Origin: Aquiflexum sp. TKW24L
GTDB lineage: Bacteria; Bacteroidota; Bacteroidia; Cytophagales; Cyclobacteriaceae
DNA: 64,000 nucleotides
Assembly: GCF_023502205.1 (NCBI RefSeq)
Contig: NZ_JAMFLG010000006.1
Coordinates: 62,001 to 126,000, forward strand
Reading direction: 5' to 3'
In this document: piece after piece, positions 35,171 through 43,393 of the stretch
Numbering within the stretch: position 1 is the first letter of the stretch
Layout of the letters: every line of letters starts with the position of its first letter
Translations under genes and position numbers: made by a program
The notes under the pieces: generated by a model
Seen by the model: only the letters and a program-made list of their open reading frames with translations
Database searches by the model: none
What the model was told of the DNA's origin: nothing

Positions 35171-35662
35171 TTAATTTTCAAAGAATTTGTTCAGCCAACT
35201 TTCTTTTGCGCTGATTTTCCAATTTTTTTCCAAATCGGACTTTCTTTGGATTACAGGATTCAATACGATGGTTTCGGCATGAAGGATGCCTGTTGTCACT
35301 TTTGACTTGATTCCAAGAATTGGATTTACTTCGAGATTATTAGCTTCGTTAAGAAAAGAAACCTTTCCCTGATTGAGAAGATCGATGTTCATTTCAGTTT
35401 CGATTTCCCTTAGCAACCTAACTGAGGAGTCAATGGAGCAACCGCTTGCTCCCAATTGGCTTTCATCGACTGCTAAAATAATCACCTGATCAAACCTGAT
35501 ATCATAAGAAGTGGGCATCAATGCACCATGGGTATTCCATTGCTCACAAAATTTTGAAAGCCTGGAAGAAATGATTTCCAATTCTTTGTTATCGAATTTT
35601 CTAGTAGATGTATAAGTCCAGATCCTGGCATCGCTTGGCATCTGATCAAAAGGTTTGTACAT
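35171..35662 (-). CDS. Conserved Bacteroidota protein, often mislabelled 'ABC transporter ATPase'
   Basis: A 163-aa protein starting MYKPFDQMPSDARIWTYTSTR and containing FCEQWNTHGALM and LGASGCSIDSSVRLLREIE, the patterns of a small family widespread in Bacteroidota and commonly annotated as an ABC transporter ATPase. There is no Walker A, Walker B or signature motif, so that label is not supported. It is probably cytosolic; the role is unknown. It lies 50 bases upstream of the OmpA-like gene on the same strand. Confidence 0.75.
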   Translation of the reverse strand: MYKPFDQMPSDARIWTYTSTRKFDNKELEIISSRLSKFCEQWNTHGALMPTSYDIRFDQVIILAVDESQLGASGCSIDSSVRLLREIETEMNIDLLNQGKVSFLNEANNLEVNPILGIKSKVTTGILHAETIVLNPVIQRKSDLEKNWKISAKESWLNKFFEN

Positions 35663-35769
35663 GATTCGGAATTTTTGGCTAAGATAAAAGCGTTTGGAGA
35701 CTATTTTTGTTCCCTTAACCTAACGCTTATTTTTTACTTGCGGGTACTCTTTATCAAACAAAAATCAAA

Positions 35770-35800
35770 ATAAAACCCCAACTTTCAAGATTGGGGTTAT
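35770..35800 (-). terminator. Terminator of the Fe-S electron-transfer genes
   Basis: On the minus strand AACCCCAA pairs with TTGGGGTT across a nine-base loop and is followed by TTATTTTGATTTTT. Confidence 0.85.
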
Positions 35801-35821
35801 GTAAAAATAATTTGCAACATC

Positions 35822-36613
35822 CTAGATGCCCATGTCCTTGGCGAGCATTTCTGCCAAGTCATAGACTTTAACTTCATGTTCTTTTTCTTTATTCTTGACA
35901 CCATCGGACATCATCGTCAAGCAGAATGGACAGCCAACGGCAATCGTGGTCGCCCCCGTTGCCAATGCCTCCTCAGCTCTTTCTACATTTATATCCTTCT
36001 TCCCGGGTTCAGGTTCTTTGAACATTTGAGCCCCACCGGCCCCACAGCAAAGCCCTTTTGTCTTGCAGCGCTTCATTTCTACCAACTCTACATCCAATGC
36101 CCTGATGACATCACGTGGTGCTTCATAGACATCGTTGGCCCTTCCGAGATAGCAAGAATCGTGAAAAGTGATTTTCTTTCCTTTGAATTCCCCTCCGCCT
36201 TGTAGGACGATTTTCCCTTCATTGATCAATTGCTGGAGAAATTGCGAATGGTGGATCACCTCATAATTTCCGCCAAGGGCAGGGTATTCGTTTTTGATGG
36301 TATTGAAACAATGGGGACAGGCTGTCACGACTTTCTTAACCTCATAGCCATTCATTACCTGAATATTGGCAACTGCCTGCATTTGGAAAAGAAATTCATT
36401 TCCGGCTCTTCTTGCTGGATCGCCGGTGCAAGCTTCCTCAGGTCCGAGGACGGCAAAACTTACCCCGACTTTGTTCAGTATTTTGACAAAAGCCTGTGTT
36501 ACGGCTTTATACCGCTCGTCAAAGGAACCCGCACAGCCCACCCAAAAAAGAATTTCAAGGGCTTGTCCGGAGGCGGCCATTTCGGCCATGGTTGGTACTT
36601 TATATGTTGACAT
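35822..36613 (-). CDS. CCG-domain iron-sulfur protein (HdrB/GlpC-like)
   Basis: A 263-aa soluble subunit with two cysteine-rich (CCG) domains. The second is complete: DSCYLGRAND, GLCCGAGG and GCPFC; the first has WVGCAG, EEACTGDPARR and ACPHC, with Thr in place of the second Cys of the CC pair. In heterodisulfide reductase and related proteins each CCG domain holds a noncubane [4Fe-4S] site, so the first may be altered. The membrane Fe-S gene lies ~200 bases upstream on the same strand, so the two likely form a quinone-linked electron-transfer complex. Confidence 0.9.
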   Translation of the reverse strand: MSTYKVPTMAEMAASGQALEILFWVGCAGSFDERYKAVTQAFVKILNKVGVSFAVLGPEEACTGDPARRAGNEFLFQMQAVANIQVMNGYEVKKVVTACPHCFNTIKNEYPALGGNYEVIHHSQFLQQLINEGKIVLQGGGEFKGKKITFHDSCYLGRANDVYEAPRDVIRALDVELVEMKRCKTKGLCCGAGGAQMFKEPEPGKKDINVERAEEALATGATTIAVGCPFCLTMMSDGVKNKEKEHEVKVYDLAEMLAKDMGI

Positions 36614-36810
36614 TTATTTAGACCTTAGATATGAGATGTGAGATATGAGACCTTAGAAACAAGAAGCGAGAACCGATTAACAAGAAATTAAAATAATTAA
36701 TTAATGAAACGTACTTCACGTAATTTTTTTTAGAATTAATGAAAAAGAGCAATTGGAATGGAGTTCAAGGAAATTAAGCCTCAGTGGCGTAAATTCTCAA
36801 ATCTCAAATC
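36614..36810. repeat. Low-complexity repeat between the two Fe-S genes
   Basis: Contains GAGATGTGAGATATGAGACC and AGAAGCGAGAACCG words near 36627-36675, and CTCAAATCTCAAATCTCAGATCTC words near 36796-36820 that are roughly their reverse complement. Related to 10168-10260 and 17573-17640. Confidence 0.55.
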
Positions 36811-38151
36811 TCAGATCTCTTTTATTTCTTCATTTTTTACTTTTTCTGCCCAATTGAACCTGTCAGATGGTGGGAATTTCCATGGGGAAAATGCCGTTTC
36901 CATATTTTGAAACATGGCGTTCCATTGTGCAGGCGCAGCTGATTCTTCCATCGACACATACCTTCTCATTTGAAGAATAATTGACAATGGATCTATATTA
37001 ATGGGACAAGCTTCCACACAGGCGTTGCATGAGGTGCAAGCATTGATTTCTTCTTTGGTTATATAATCTCCAAGGAGTGACTTGCCATCAGCCAATCCCT
37101 GTCCTCCTGAATCCAAGCTTTTCCCTACTTCTTCAGCCCGATCCCGGACATCCATCATAATCTTTCTTGGAGAAAGTTTTTTGCCTGTGATATTGGCAGG
37201 ACATTCCGAGGTGCATCGGCCACATTCTGTGCAGCTATAGGCATTCATCACATTGACCCAACTGAGGTCATTGATGTCCTTAGCTCCAAACCTTCCGATT
37301 TCGGCAGGAGGTTCGGTATTTGACTCTGTGGCAATCCCAAGCATCATATTGACTTCGTTGGTTACTTCAGGCATATTTATCATTTCTCCCTTTGGCTTCA
37401 GATTGGAATACCAAGTATTGGGGAATGCCAGGAAAATGTGCAAATGTTTGGAATAGGTGACATATACTGCGAAAGCTAAAATCCCAATGATATGAAACCA
37501 CCATGCAAACCGCTCAATAAAAACCAATGTACTATCAGACATTCCTTGGAAAATGGGCTGAAGAAAACTGCTGAAAAACAGTCCATTTAATAAGGTATAA
37601 TGCTCAACGCCTCGGGAAGCCAGGATTTGGTCTGTGGCATTCATCGTCAGAATGGCAAACATCAGAATGATTTCAATAACCAAAATCAAATTGGCATCCA
37701 TTGCCGGCCACCCTTTCAGTTCCGGTTTGTTGAAGCGCTCCACTTTCATGACATTTCTTCGGATCAAAAATGCCACGCAGGAAACCAACACGGCGATTGC
37801 CAAAAATTCAAAGATGTTCATTGCGACACCATAAACCGATCCTAAAAAGGGAGCGAATATCCGGTGCGTTCCGAATATTCCGTCGATGACAAACTCAAGC
37901 ACTTCAAGATTGATGATGACAAAAGCCACATATATCATCAGGTGCAAAATTGCGGGTGTAAGCCTTTTGAACATCTTCTGTTGTCCAAAAGCCACCAACA
38001 GCATGGTTTTCCATCGCTGATCCGGGAGGTCATTACGCGTCTCTCTTTTTCCTAAGAATATATTTCGGCGGAGGTAGCTTACTCTTTTGAATAGAATATA
38101 GCCTGCTACCGCAAAAATAAGGAGAAAAATTACTTGGGGTAATATGCTCAT
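36811..38151 (-). CDS. Membrane-bound 4Fe-4S dicluster electron-transfer subunit (NarI-like/HdrC-like fusion)
   Basis: A 446-aa protein: residues ~1-255 contain about six membrane helices with several His residues (ILHLMIYV, FAWWFHIIG, YSKHLHIF) fitting a heme b-binding NarI-like domain; residues ~305-400 have two ferredoxin motifs, CTECGRCTSECP and CTSCNACVEACPI, each followed by the distal Cys-Pro. Together with the downstream CCG protein this equals the domain set of single-chain ETF:menaquinone oxidoreductases (FadF/EtfD-type), here split in two. Fatty-acid beta-oxidation electron delivery to menaquinone is a reasonable guess; lactate or other donors are alternatives. Confidence 0.88.
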   Translation of the reverse strand: MSILPQVIFLLIFAVAGYILFKRVSYLRRNIFLGKRETRNDLPDQRWKTMLLVAFGQQKMFKRLTPAILHLMIYVAFVIINLEVLEFVIDGIFGTHRIFAPFLGSVYGVAMNIFEFLAIAVLVSCVAFLIRRNVMKVERFNKPELKGWPAMDANLILVIEIILMFAILTMNATDQILASRGVEHYTLLNGLFFSSFLQPIFQGMSDSTLVFIERFAWWFHIIGILAFAVYVTYSKHLHIFLAFPNTWYSNLKPKGEMINMPEVTNEVNMMLGIATESNTEPPAEIGRFGAKDINDLSWVNVMNAYSCTECGRCTSECPANITGKKLSPRKIMMDVRDRAEEVGKSLDSGGQGLADGKSLLGDYITKEEINACTSCNACVEACPINIDPLSIILQMRRYVSMEESAAPAQWNAMFQNMETAFSPWKFPPSDRFNWAEKVKNEEIKEI

Positions 38152-38207
38152 ATTGTTTGTATTAGCGTTTTTGGGTTAGTTTATACCTTTTTTTTTTAAC
38201 CAAATGG

Positions 38208-38238
38208 TTTGGATCAATGTTTCAAATACCTACATTTG
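38208..38238 (+). promoter_or_regulatory. Bacteroidota promoter of tRNA-Phe
   Basis: TTTG (38208-38211), 19-base spacer, TACATTTG (38231-38238), exact to the consensus; the tRNA begins 19 bases later. Confidence 0.85.
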
Positions 38239-38256
38239 CATCACTTTAACGGAATC

Positions 38257-38329
38257 GGTGATATAGCTCAGTTGGTAGAGCATCGGACTGAAAATCCGTG
38301 AGTCGGTGGTTCGAGTCCACTTATCACCA
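38257..38329 (+). tRNA. tRNA-Phe (anticodon GAA)
   Basis: 73 bases, acceptor GGTGATA/TATCACC with discriminator A, D arm GCTC...GAGC, anticodon loop CTGAAAA (GAA), T arm GGTGG-TTCGAGT-CCACT. The CCA end is not encoded (CAA follows the discriminator), unlike tRNA-Ala in this window. Confidence 0.96.
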
Positions 38330-38330
38330 C

Positions 38331-38358
38331 AAGCCCTGAATTATTCGGGGCTTTTTTT
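38331..38358 (+). terminator. Terminator of tRNA-Phe
   Basis: AAGCCCTGAA/TTCGGGGCTT hairpin with a TTA loop followed by a T7 run. Confidence 0.9.
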
Positions 38359-38427
38359 ATGCCCAATTGGTTCACATTTAGGGTTTGGTCGGTCTTTATC
38401 TGCTGAAACATTGCCATGCAAAATAAT

Positions 38428-38451
38428 AAATAGTAGGCATGCATACTATTT
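38428..38451. promoter_or_regulatory. 24-bp near-perfect palindrome upstream of the ECF sigma gene
   Basis: AAATAGTA and TACTATTT are perfect 8-bp arms; the centre is GGCATGCA. It lies 86 bases before the sigma start and is a candidate operator. Confidence 0.6.
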
Positions 38452-38536
38452 TATAGGTAATTTAAATTCAGTCTAAAGTTCAGATTTATTTCGAAATTGC
38501 TGTAACATTCCCTTTTCCCAATCATCATCTACCCGA

Positions 38537-39025
38537 ATGAAGTCTTTTTTTGAAGCACACATCTGGTCTCTAAAAAACAAACTGTACCGCATGGCTTTTC
38601 TCTGGGTCAAAGACAGAGAAGTGGCTCAGGATGTATTACAGGCTGTTTTTGAAAAAGCTTGGCTAAGAAAGGAGGAGCTTCAAAAAATGGAAAACCCCAC
38701 AGGATGGATGGTCAGAAGTCTAAAAAACGAAAGCCTTCAGCACTTTCGGGTTTCAAAAAAGTTTGATCCTTTAGGAGACTTTGATTTTGAAACAAAAGAA
38801 GAAAAAAGTCACGACAGAAGTGAGGAAGTAAAGATGGTTTTCAGGTTTTTGGAATCCCTTCCGGAGAAACAACGGGAAATATTTCAACTGAGGGAGGTGG
38901 AGGGATTGACTTATGAGGAAATCGCCGAATACCTCGAAGTTTCATTGGATCAGGTAAAAGTCAATTTGCACAGGGCAAGAAAGACATTGAAGGAATATTT
39001 GCTAAAGCATAAAAATGAAAAATAG
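38537..39025 (+). CDS. ECF-family RNA polymerase sigma factor
   Basis: A 162-aa sigma-70-family factor with region 2 (LYRMAFLWVKDREVAQDVLQAVFEKAWLR) and region 4 (LPEKQREIFQLREVEGLTYEEIAEYLEVSLDQVKVNLHRARKTLKEYL) and no region 1 or 3, so extracytoplasmic-function type. It overlaps the next gene by 11 bases; that gene encodes a membrane-anchored putative anti-sigma factor. The usual consequence is signal-dependent release of the sigma factor, which then also transcribes its own operon (family knowledge). Confidence 0.95.
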   Translation: MKSFFEAHIWSLKNKLYRMAFLWVKDREVAQDVLQAVFEKAWLRKEELQKMENPTGWMVRSLKNESLQHFRVSKKFDPLGDFDFETKEEKSHDRSEEVKMVFRFLESLPEKQREIFQLREVEGLTYEEIAEYLEVSLDQVKVNLHRARKTLKEYLLKHKNEK

Positions 39026-39446
39026 GTTGAGCGCATTATTGGAAAAATATTGGGAAGGGGAGACCACTCTTGAGGAGGAAAGGGAAATCAAAATTCTTCT
39101 TCAAAAAGTCGAAGGTTTTGATGCCGAGAAGAAATTTTTCCTTGGAGTCAAAATGATTTCTACCATTCATCCCACAGACTTTCAAATAAAAAATAGCAAG
39201 AAAAAGCCAACAATATATTGGCTAAAAATTGCAGCACTGTTCATTATTTTCTTTGCTGTAGGTTCAGCTAGTTACAGGTATCACGAAAAAAAGGCCGAAA
39301 GAGAAGCATTTGAACAGGTCATGCATGCCTTTAACCTCATCCAAACCAACATGCAAAAAGGAACAGAGAGTCTTAGTGCCATGGAGGAGTTGAGGCATTT
39401 GAACACCACACAAGAAATTTTCAACCTTAAAGAGCTAAAACAATGA
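39015..39446 (+). CDS. Putative membrane anti-sigma factor
   Basis: A 143-aa protein with a cytoplasmic N-terminal part (LLEKYWEGETTLEEEREIKILL, a short helical zinc-free anti-sigma-like region), one membrane helix (WLKIAALFIIFFAVGSASY, ~residues 70-88) and a short helical periplasmic tail. Length, topology and its 11-base overlap with the sigma gene support an anti-sigma role; there is no recognisable zinc-binding HxxxCxxC motif. It overlaps the next gene as ATGA. Confidence 0.8.
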   Translation: MKNRLSALLEKYWEGETTLEEEREIKILLQKVEGFDAEKKFFLGVKMISTIHPTDFQIKNSKKKPTIYWLKIAALFIIFFAVGSASYRYHEKKAEREAFEQVMHAFNLIQTNMQKGTESLSAMEELRHLNTTQEIFNLKELKQ

Positions 39447-39979
39447 TAAAAAGATTAATCCCAATGATCATGCTGACTCTCCTCGTATCGGGAGTTCAAG
39501 CACAGGATGATGCCATCTCAAAGTTCTTTTCCAAGTACATGGAGGATGAGAATTTTTCGAGGGTTTACATCAGTCCTAAAATGATGCAGATGGCAGGAGG
39601 TTTTTTGAAATCCTCAAGTGAGAACTCGGATCAGGATGCTAAAGATTTGGGAGAACTGATATCCAAAGTCCGGGGAATCAGGATCCTTTCTACAGACACA
39701 CCCAACGGAAAAAATCTCTACCAGGAAGCCATGGCTACACTCAATAAGAACAAGTATGAAGACTTGATGGACGTAGCAGACAAAGGCTCCAATGTCAAAT
39801 TTATGGTGAGGGAAGAAAATGGCTTGGTCAAAGAGTTTTTGATGATTTCAGGTTCAGGTGAAAGTTTTACCCTTCTGAGTATGTTGGGAAGTTTTACCTA
39901 TCAAGACCTCAACATCCTCTCGGAAAAGACGAATATGCCAGGCATGAAAGAATATCAAAATGGAAATAAAAAGAAATAA
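39443..39979 (+). CDS. Exported DUF4252-family protein (first copy)
   Basis: A 178-aa secreted protein (signal peptide ending VQAQ). The DUF4252 pattern is seen in FFSKYMEDENFSRVYISPKMMQM, ISKVRGIRILSTD, KYEDLMDVADKGSNVKFMVREENG and FLMISGSGESFTLLSMLGSF. The family is often found behind an ECF sigma/anti-sigma pair in Bacteroidota. Its start overlaps the anti-sigma stop by four bases, so it is translationally coupled; the biochemical role is unknown. Confidence 0.87.
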   Translation: MIKRLIPMIMLTLLVSGVQAQDDAISKFFSKYMEDENFSRVYISPKMMQMAGGFLKSSSENSDQDAKDLGELISKVRGIRILSTDTPNGKNLYQEAMATLNKNKYEDLMDVADKGSNVKFMVREENGLVKEFLMISGSGESFTLLSMLGSFTYQDLNILSEKTNMPGMKEYQNGNKKK

Positions 39980-39994
39980 ACAAACCATAAACCA

Positions 39995-40474
39995 ATGAAA
40001 AAACTACTCTTAATTGTCTCTCTTGTCATGTTTGCACACATGGCTCATGCCCAAAGTAAAAGTGTGGATGCGCTTTATCAAAAATACAAGTCCAATGATG
40101 ACTTCTTCCATATGGACATTGGGGGCAACTTCATGAATTTTGCTGAAGGATTTAATGTGAAATTAGATGAAGCAAAAGTTGAAGGAATCATTAAATCCTT
40201 AGATAGGGTGAAGTTGTTTAAGTTACCTGAAAGTACCACGACCGGAAAAGTGGAATTCAAATCGCTTTATAAGGCATTAGAAAAAGAGAGGTATGAATTG
40301 ATGATGGAGACAAGCGATAAAGGAAATGGGATTTTGATTTTCACCAAAGGCGATCGTACTATCAGTGATGTCGTGGTTCTTCTCAATGACAAAAGTGGTG
40401 ACCTGATGGTCGTCGAATTGCTTGGAAGTTTTGACTCAAAAGCGCTAGCCGAAGCAGGGAAAAGCATCAAATAA
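39995..40474 (+). CDS. Exported DUF4252-family protein (second copy)
   Basis: A 159-aa secreted paralogue of the preceding gene (signal peptide ending AHAQ), with DALYQKYKSNDDFFHMDIGGNFMNFAEGF, IKSLDRVKLFKLPES, RYELMMETSDKGNGILIFTKGDRTISDVVVLL and LMVVELLGSFD. It follows 15 bases after the first copy. Sequence identity to the first is low but the order of blocks is the same, so the pair is an old tandem duplication. A terminator closes the operon. Confidence 0.87.
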   Translation: MKKLLLIVSLVMFAHMAHAQSKSVDALYQKYKSNDDFFHMDIGGNFMNFAEGFNVKLDEAKVEGIIKSLDRVKLFKLPESTTTGKVEFKSLYKALEKERYELMMETSDKGNGILIFTKGDRTISDVVVLLNDKSGDLMVVELLGSFDSKALAEAGKSIK

Positions 40475-40504
40475 TTTAAGATTCTGACCAACTTTTATTG
40501 AAAA

Positions 40505-40542
40505 ACCGGGGAGCATAGCAGTCATGTTATGCTCTTTTTTTA
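40505..40542 (+). terminator. Terminator of the ECF/DUF4252 operon
   Basis: GAGCATA/TATGCTC stem followed by a T8 run. Confidence 0.85.
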
Positions 40543-40742
40543 ATTTTTTGGATGGCAAATATTTAATACTTTAATATTTTATATATATTTAATAAAAAAA
40601 TATTATTTGGTTTTTTAGAAGTAAACAACATTTAAGTTCTTTATGCTATCGATTCCGTAGAAATAAAACGTAATTATTGAATCATTAAAATTTATTTTAT
40701 TTCATTGCCAAAATCGCAATTAAAATATTTTTTGTTGAAATA

Positions 40743-40774
40743 TTTGCAATGAATAAGCATTATGTCTAAGTTTG
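40743..40774 (+). promoter_or_regulatory. Strong Bacteroidota promoter
   Basis: TTTG (40743-40746), 20-base spacer, TAAGTTTG (40767-40774), preceded by a very A+T-rich tract (40540-40740) that may act as an upstream element. Start of transcription is expected near 40780. Confidence 0.75.
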
Positions 40775-40779
40775 TATCG

Positions 40780-40902
40780 AAGTCAAATACAAAACGGCTT
40801 CAACTCGCCCCCGAGTAACCGACCTCAGATTGTTTAAAAAAGGAGAAATCCACCCGAGGTAAACTTCATAAAAAATTTCTTAACCAACTAAATTTTATTA
40901 CT
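40780..40902 (+). other. Structured ~120-base 5' leader
   Basis: Between the promoter and the ATG at 40903 lies a leader with a small hairpin (CTCG-CCCC-CGAG, 40806-40817) and a longer-range ACCTC...GAGGT pairing (about 40825-40861). It resembles no riboswitch I recognise; it may stabilise the mRNA or control translation. Confidence 0.45.
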
Positions 40903-41493
40903 ATGAAAGCATTCATTGCAACAATGATTCTTGCTGCAAGCGTTTCAGTTAGCGCTATGGCAAACGAGGCAGTTTCTGAGAAGACTGCAAAAATGGTAAC
41001 ACTTAGAAAAGTGGATGAAAGCAGAGTTCAGCTTATATATGGACTGAACCAAGCCAAAACAGTTACAGTAAAGATTTTTGATGAAAACAATTTCCTTGTC
41101 CAAAAAGACAAAATTGTTTCAGAAAATGCCTTTGCGAAGTATTATGATTTTTCAAAACTTAGGGCAGGAGTGTACTACATGGCTGTTTATGAAAACAATG
41201 TTGTCATGGACCAATTGGAAGTGGATCTCAATGAGACCGTAACCTCTCCTTTGGTTTATACCAAACTTGAGAAAATCGAAGGAAATAGCTACAAGCTTCT
41301 TGTAAATGCTCTTTTGCCTTCTGATCTATCAGTTATGGTATATGAAAATGACAAATTGGTCCATGAAGAAAGAGTTAACAATTCTGTTGGCTTCCAGAAG
41401 TTATACAGGTTTGAGCGTTTGAATCCTTCTTCAAGGGTTGAATTCTTCGTCAAAAGCAGCGATGGCTTTGCTGAATTGCTTGCAACGAAGTAA
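40903..41493 (+). CDS. Exported two-domain beta-sandwich protein of unknown function
   Basis: A 196-aa protein with a signal peptide (cleavage likely after SAMA). The mature part is two similar beta-sandwich units, each beginning with a strand like VQLIYGLNQAKTVTVKIFDEN or YKLLVNALLPSDLSVMVYEND and ending with a YDFSKLRAGVYYMAVYENN- or YRFERLNPSSRVEFFV-type strand. The first unit resembles the Ig-like C-terminal modules of Bacteroidota secreted proteins, but here it is internal, so a T9SS signal is not claimed. The strong promoter and long leader suggest high expression. Monocistronic. Confidence 0.75.
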   Translation: MKAFIATMILAASVSVSAMANEAVSEKTAKMVTLRKVDESRVQLIYGLNQAKTVTVKIFDENNFLVQKDKIVSENAFAKYYDFSKLRAGVYYMAVYENNVVMDQLEVDLNETVTSPLVYTKLEKIEGNSYKLLVNALLPSDLSVMVYENDKLVHEERVNNSVGFQKLYRFERLNPSSRVEFFVKSSDGFAELLATK

Positions 41494-41519
41494 TTTGAGA
41501 GCTAAACCAATTACAATAA

Positions 41520-41555
41520 GAAAGGCCTTGGAGAGATCCAAGGCCTTATCTTTTT
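41520..41555 (+). terminator. Terminator after the exported beta-sandwich gene
   Basis: AAGGCCTTGG-AGAGAT-CCAAGGCCTT, a perfect 10-bp stem, followed by ATCTTTTTAT. It also lies at the 3' end of rluB on the other strand. Confidence 0.9.
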
Positions 41556-41567
41556 ATTTGCTATATA

Positions 41568-43291
41568 TCAAAGGAAGTATTTGAGTTGGATGACTTCTTT
41601 TTCTGATAGGAATCTGTATTTGCCTCTTGGAAGATCTTTCTTATCCAATCCCGCAAAGATTACCCTATCCAAAGCTTCTACTTCGTATCCAAAGTGAGCG
41701 AATATCCTTCTCACGATCCTGTTCCTTCCAAGATGGATTTCCAAACCAAGAATAGTCCTGTCTTTGGAAAGGACCTGCAGTCATCAACTTTAGCAGGACC
41801 GTCCTCCAATGTGATACCTTCAAGGATTTCCTTTTCGTCATTGGCAGTCAATGGACGATTTAAGGTAACTTGATAGATTTTCTTGACATTATTTGATGGG
41901 TGTGAAAGCTTGGCTGCGAGCTCACCGTCATTGGTAAACAACAATAGACCTGTTGTATTTCTATCTAATCTCCCTACCGGAAAGACCCTTTCTTCGCAGG
42001 CATTGGAAATCAAGTGCATGACAGTTTTCCTGTCCATCGGGTCTTCCGTCGTGGTGATAAAATCCTTGGGCTTGTTCAGCAACAAGTAGACAGGCTTTTC
42101 CGGATTGATATTTTTTCCTTTGTAGATTACTTTATCTGTCCTGTTTACCTTATGACCTAACTCTGTGATCACTTCTCCATTGACCTGAATTTCTCCATGT
42201 TGGATCAAGACATCCGCTTCTCTTCTAGAACAGATTCCCGAGTTGGCGATAAATTTATTCAACCTCAAAGAATCAGAGGCTACTTTGGGACCGTGATTTT
42301 TCTCCAGTTTTTCAAAGTTATAGTTTGGCCGCTGTCCGGAAATATCGTCAGTAAATGGCTTTCTTAATTTCTTCTGAAATCCTGTTTCTTTTGGAAGATC
42401 AGATTTGAGGATTTTTTCATAGATGGGTTTTTCATCCTTTCCTCTACCTCGGTATACACTTTTGAATTCCTCTTCTGACGCAGGTTTTTTGTTAAATCCC
42501 CCTTCTGAGTTTCTCTTTCCAAAAGCAGGTTTTTCATCTTTGGAAAACCTTTTGGTTGAATTAAAATCCTGCTTTGATGATTCCTCTTTGGGAATTTCTT
42601 TTGCAGAATCTTTACTTGAATCATACCTGGATTTTTTCGGACCTTTCTTTTCTGAGAGGTCCCTGATTCCTTCAAATTCCTGTTCTTCTGTAGGTTCGGA
42701 TTTCTTTTCCAATCTTGGGAATTGAGTCCTGTTTTCAGCTCTTCTTACCGATCTATCCTCATCCAATCGTGGTTTTCTAGGACCTTTGTTATTTGATGTT
42801 TCATTGAAATCTTCAAACTCATCAAATTCGTCAGACCTTTTGCTACTTAAAGGTGAATCACTCCTGCTGCCAAAGCGTCGTTCAGGTTTTTCACCTGATG
42901 ATTTCGCAAATGGTTTTTTATCAGAGTAGTCTTTTTTTCCCTCATACCTTCCCTTGTCTCCGTATGGACGTGGGGAGCCTTCACCCTTGGAATAATCTGG
43001 TTTTTTGTCAAATTTTCTATATCCGTCAGGCTTGTAGCTTTTAAAATCTTTTTTGTCGGAATAATCTTTCTTTCCTTCAAATTTCCCTCTATCTCCGTAA
43101 GGACGGGCAGAACCTTCCCCTTTGGAGTAATCAGGTTTTTTGCCAAACTTTCTTTCTCCTGATGGCTTCGAGCTCCCAAAATCTTTCTTGTCAGAATAGC
43201 TCTTTTTACCGTCGGATTTATTCGCTCCTTTGTAAGGCTTGGAGCTGCCTTCGCTTCTTGAGCCCGTACTTCTGTTATTGTCTTTTTTCAT
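41568..43291 (-). pseudogene. RluB/RsuA-family 23S rRNA pseudouridine synthase with a disordered repeat N-terminus; frameshifted
   Basis: The continuous frame (41711-43291, 526 aa) has a ~335-residue basic, low-complexity N-terminus with two 45-aa repeats (KKDYSDKKDF...KKPDYSKGEGS.RPYGD), an S4 domain (LRLNKFIANSGICSRREADVLI) and the catalytic GRLDRNTTGLLLF. After GPAKVDD the frame runs into an unrelated tail ending at 41711. In the neighbouring frame the family C-terminus continues exactly (LQVLSKDRTILGLEIHLGRN, then RRIFAHFGYEVEALDRV) to a stop at 41568. One base is missing near 41776-41784, so the gene is either inactivated or affected by a sequencing error. Confidence 0.88.
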
Positions 43292-43393
43292 TATGTTGCA
43301 GCATCTCTGCTGTATTAAGATTTGTCCTTTTGGATCTGATTCTAAGTCGCTGAATCTAAAAGGGATGCAAAGATAGGTAAAGTTCTATTATTT

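Noticed and set aside
38428-38451. Transposon end or IS inverted repeat
   Set aside because: A single palindrome with no transposase or partner repeat nearby; an operator is a simpler reading.
41711-43291. Taking the 526-codon frame as an intact protein
   Set aside because: Its last ~28 residues do not match the pseudouridine synthase family, whereas the next frame continues it.
42163-43291. Programmed frameshift in rluB
   Set aside because: No slippery heptamer is apparent at the junction (GATGACTGCAGGTCC), so a single-base loss or sequencing error is more likely.
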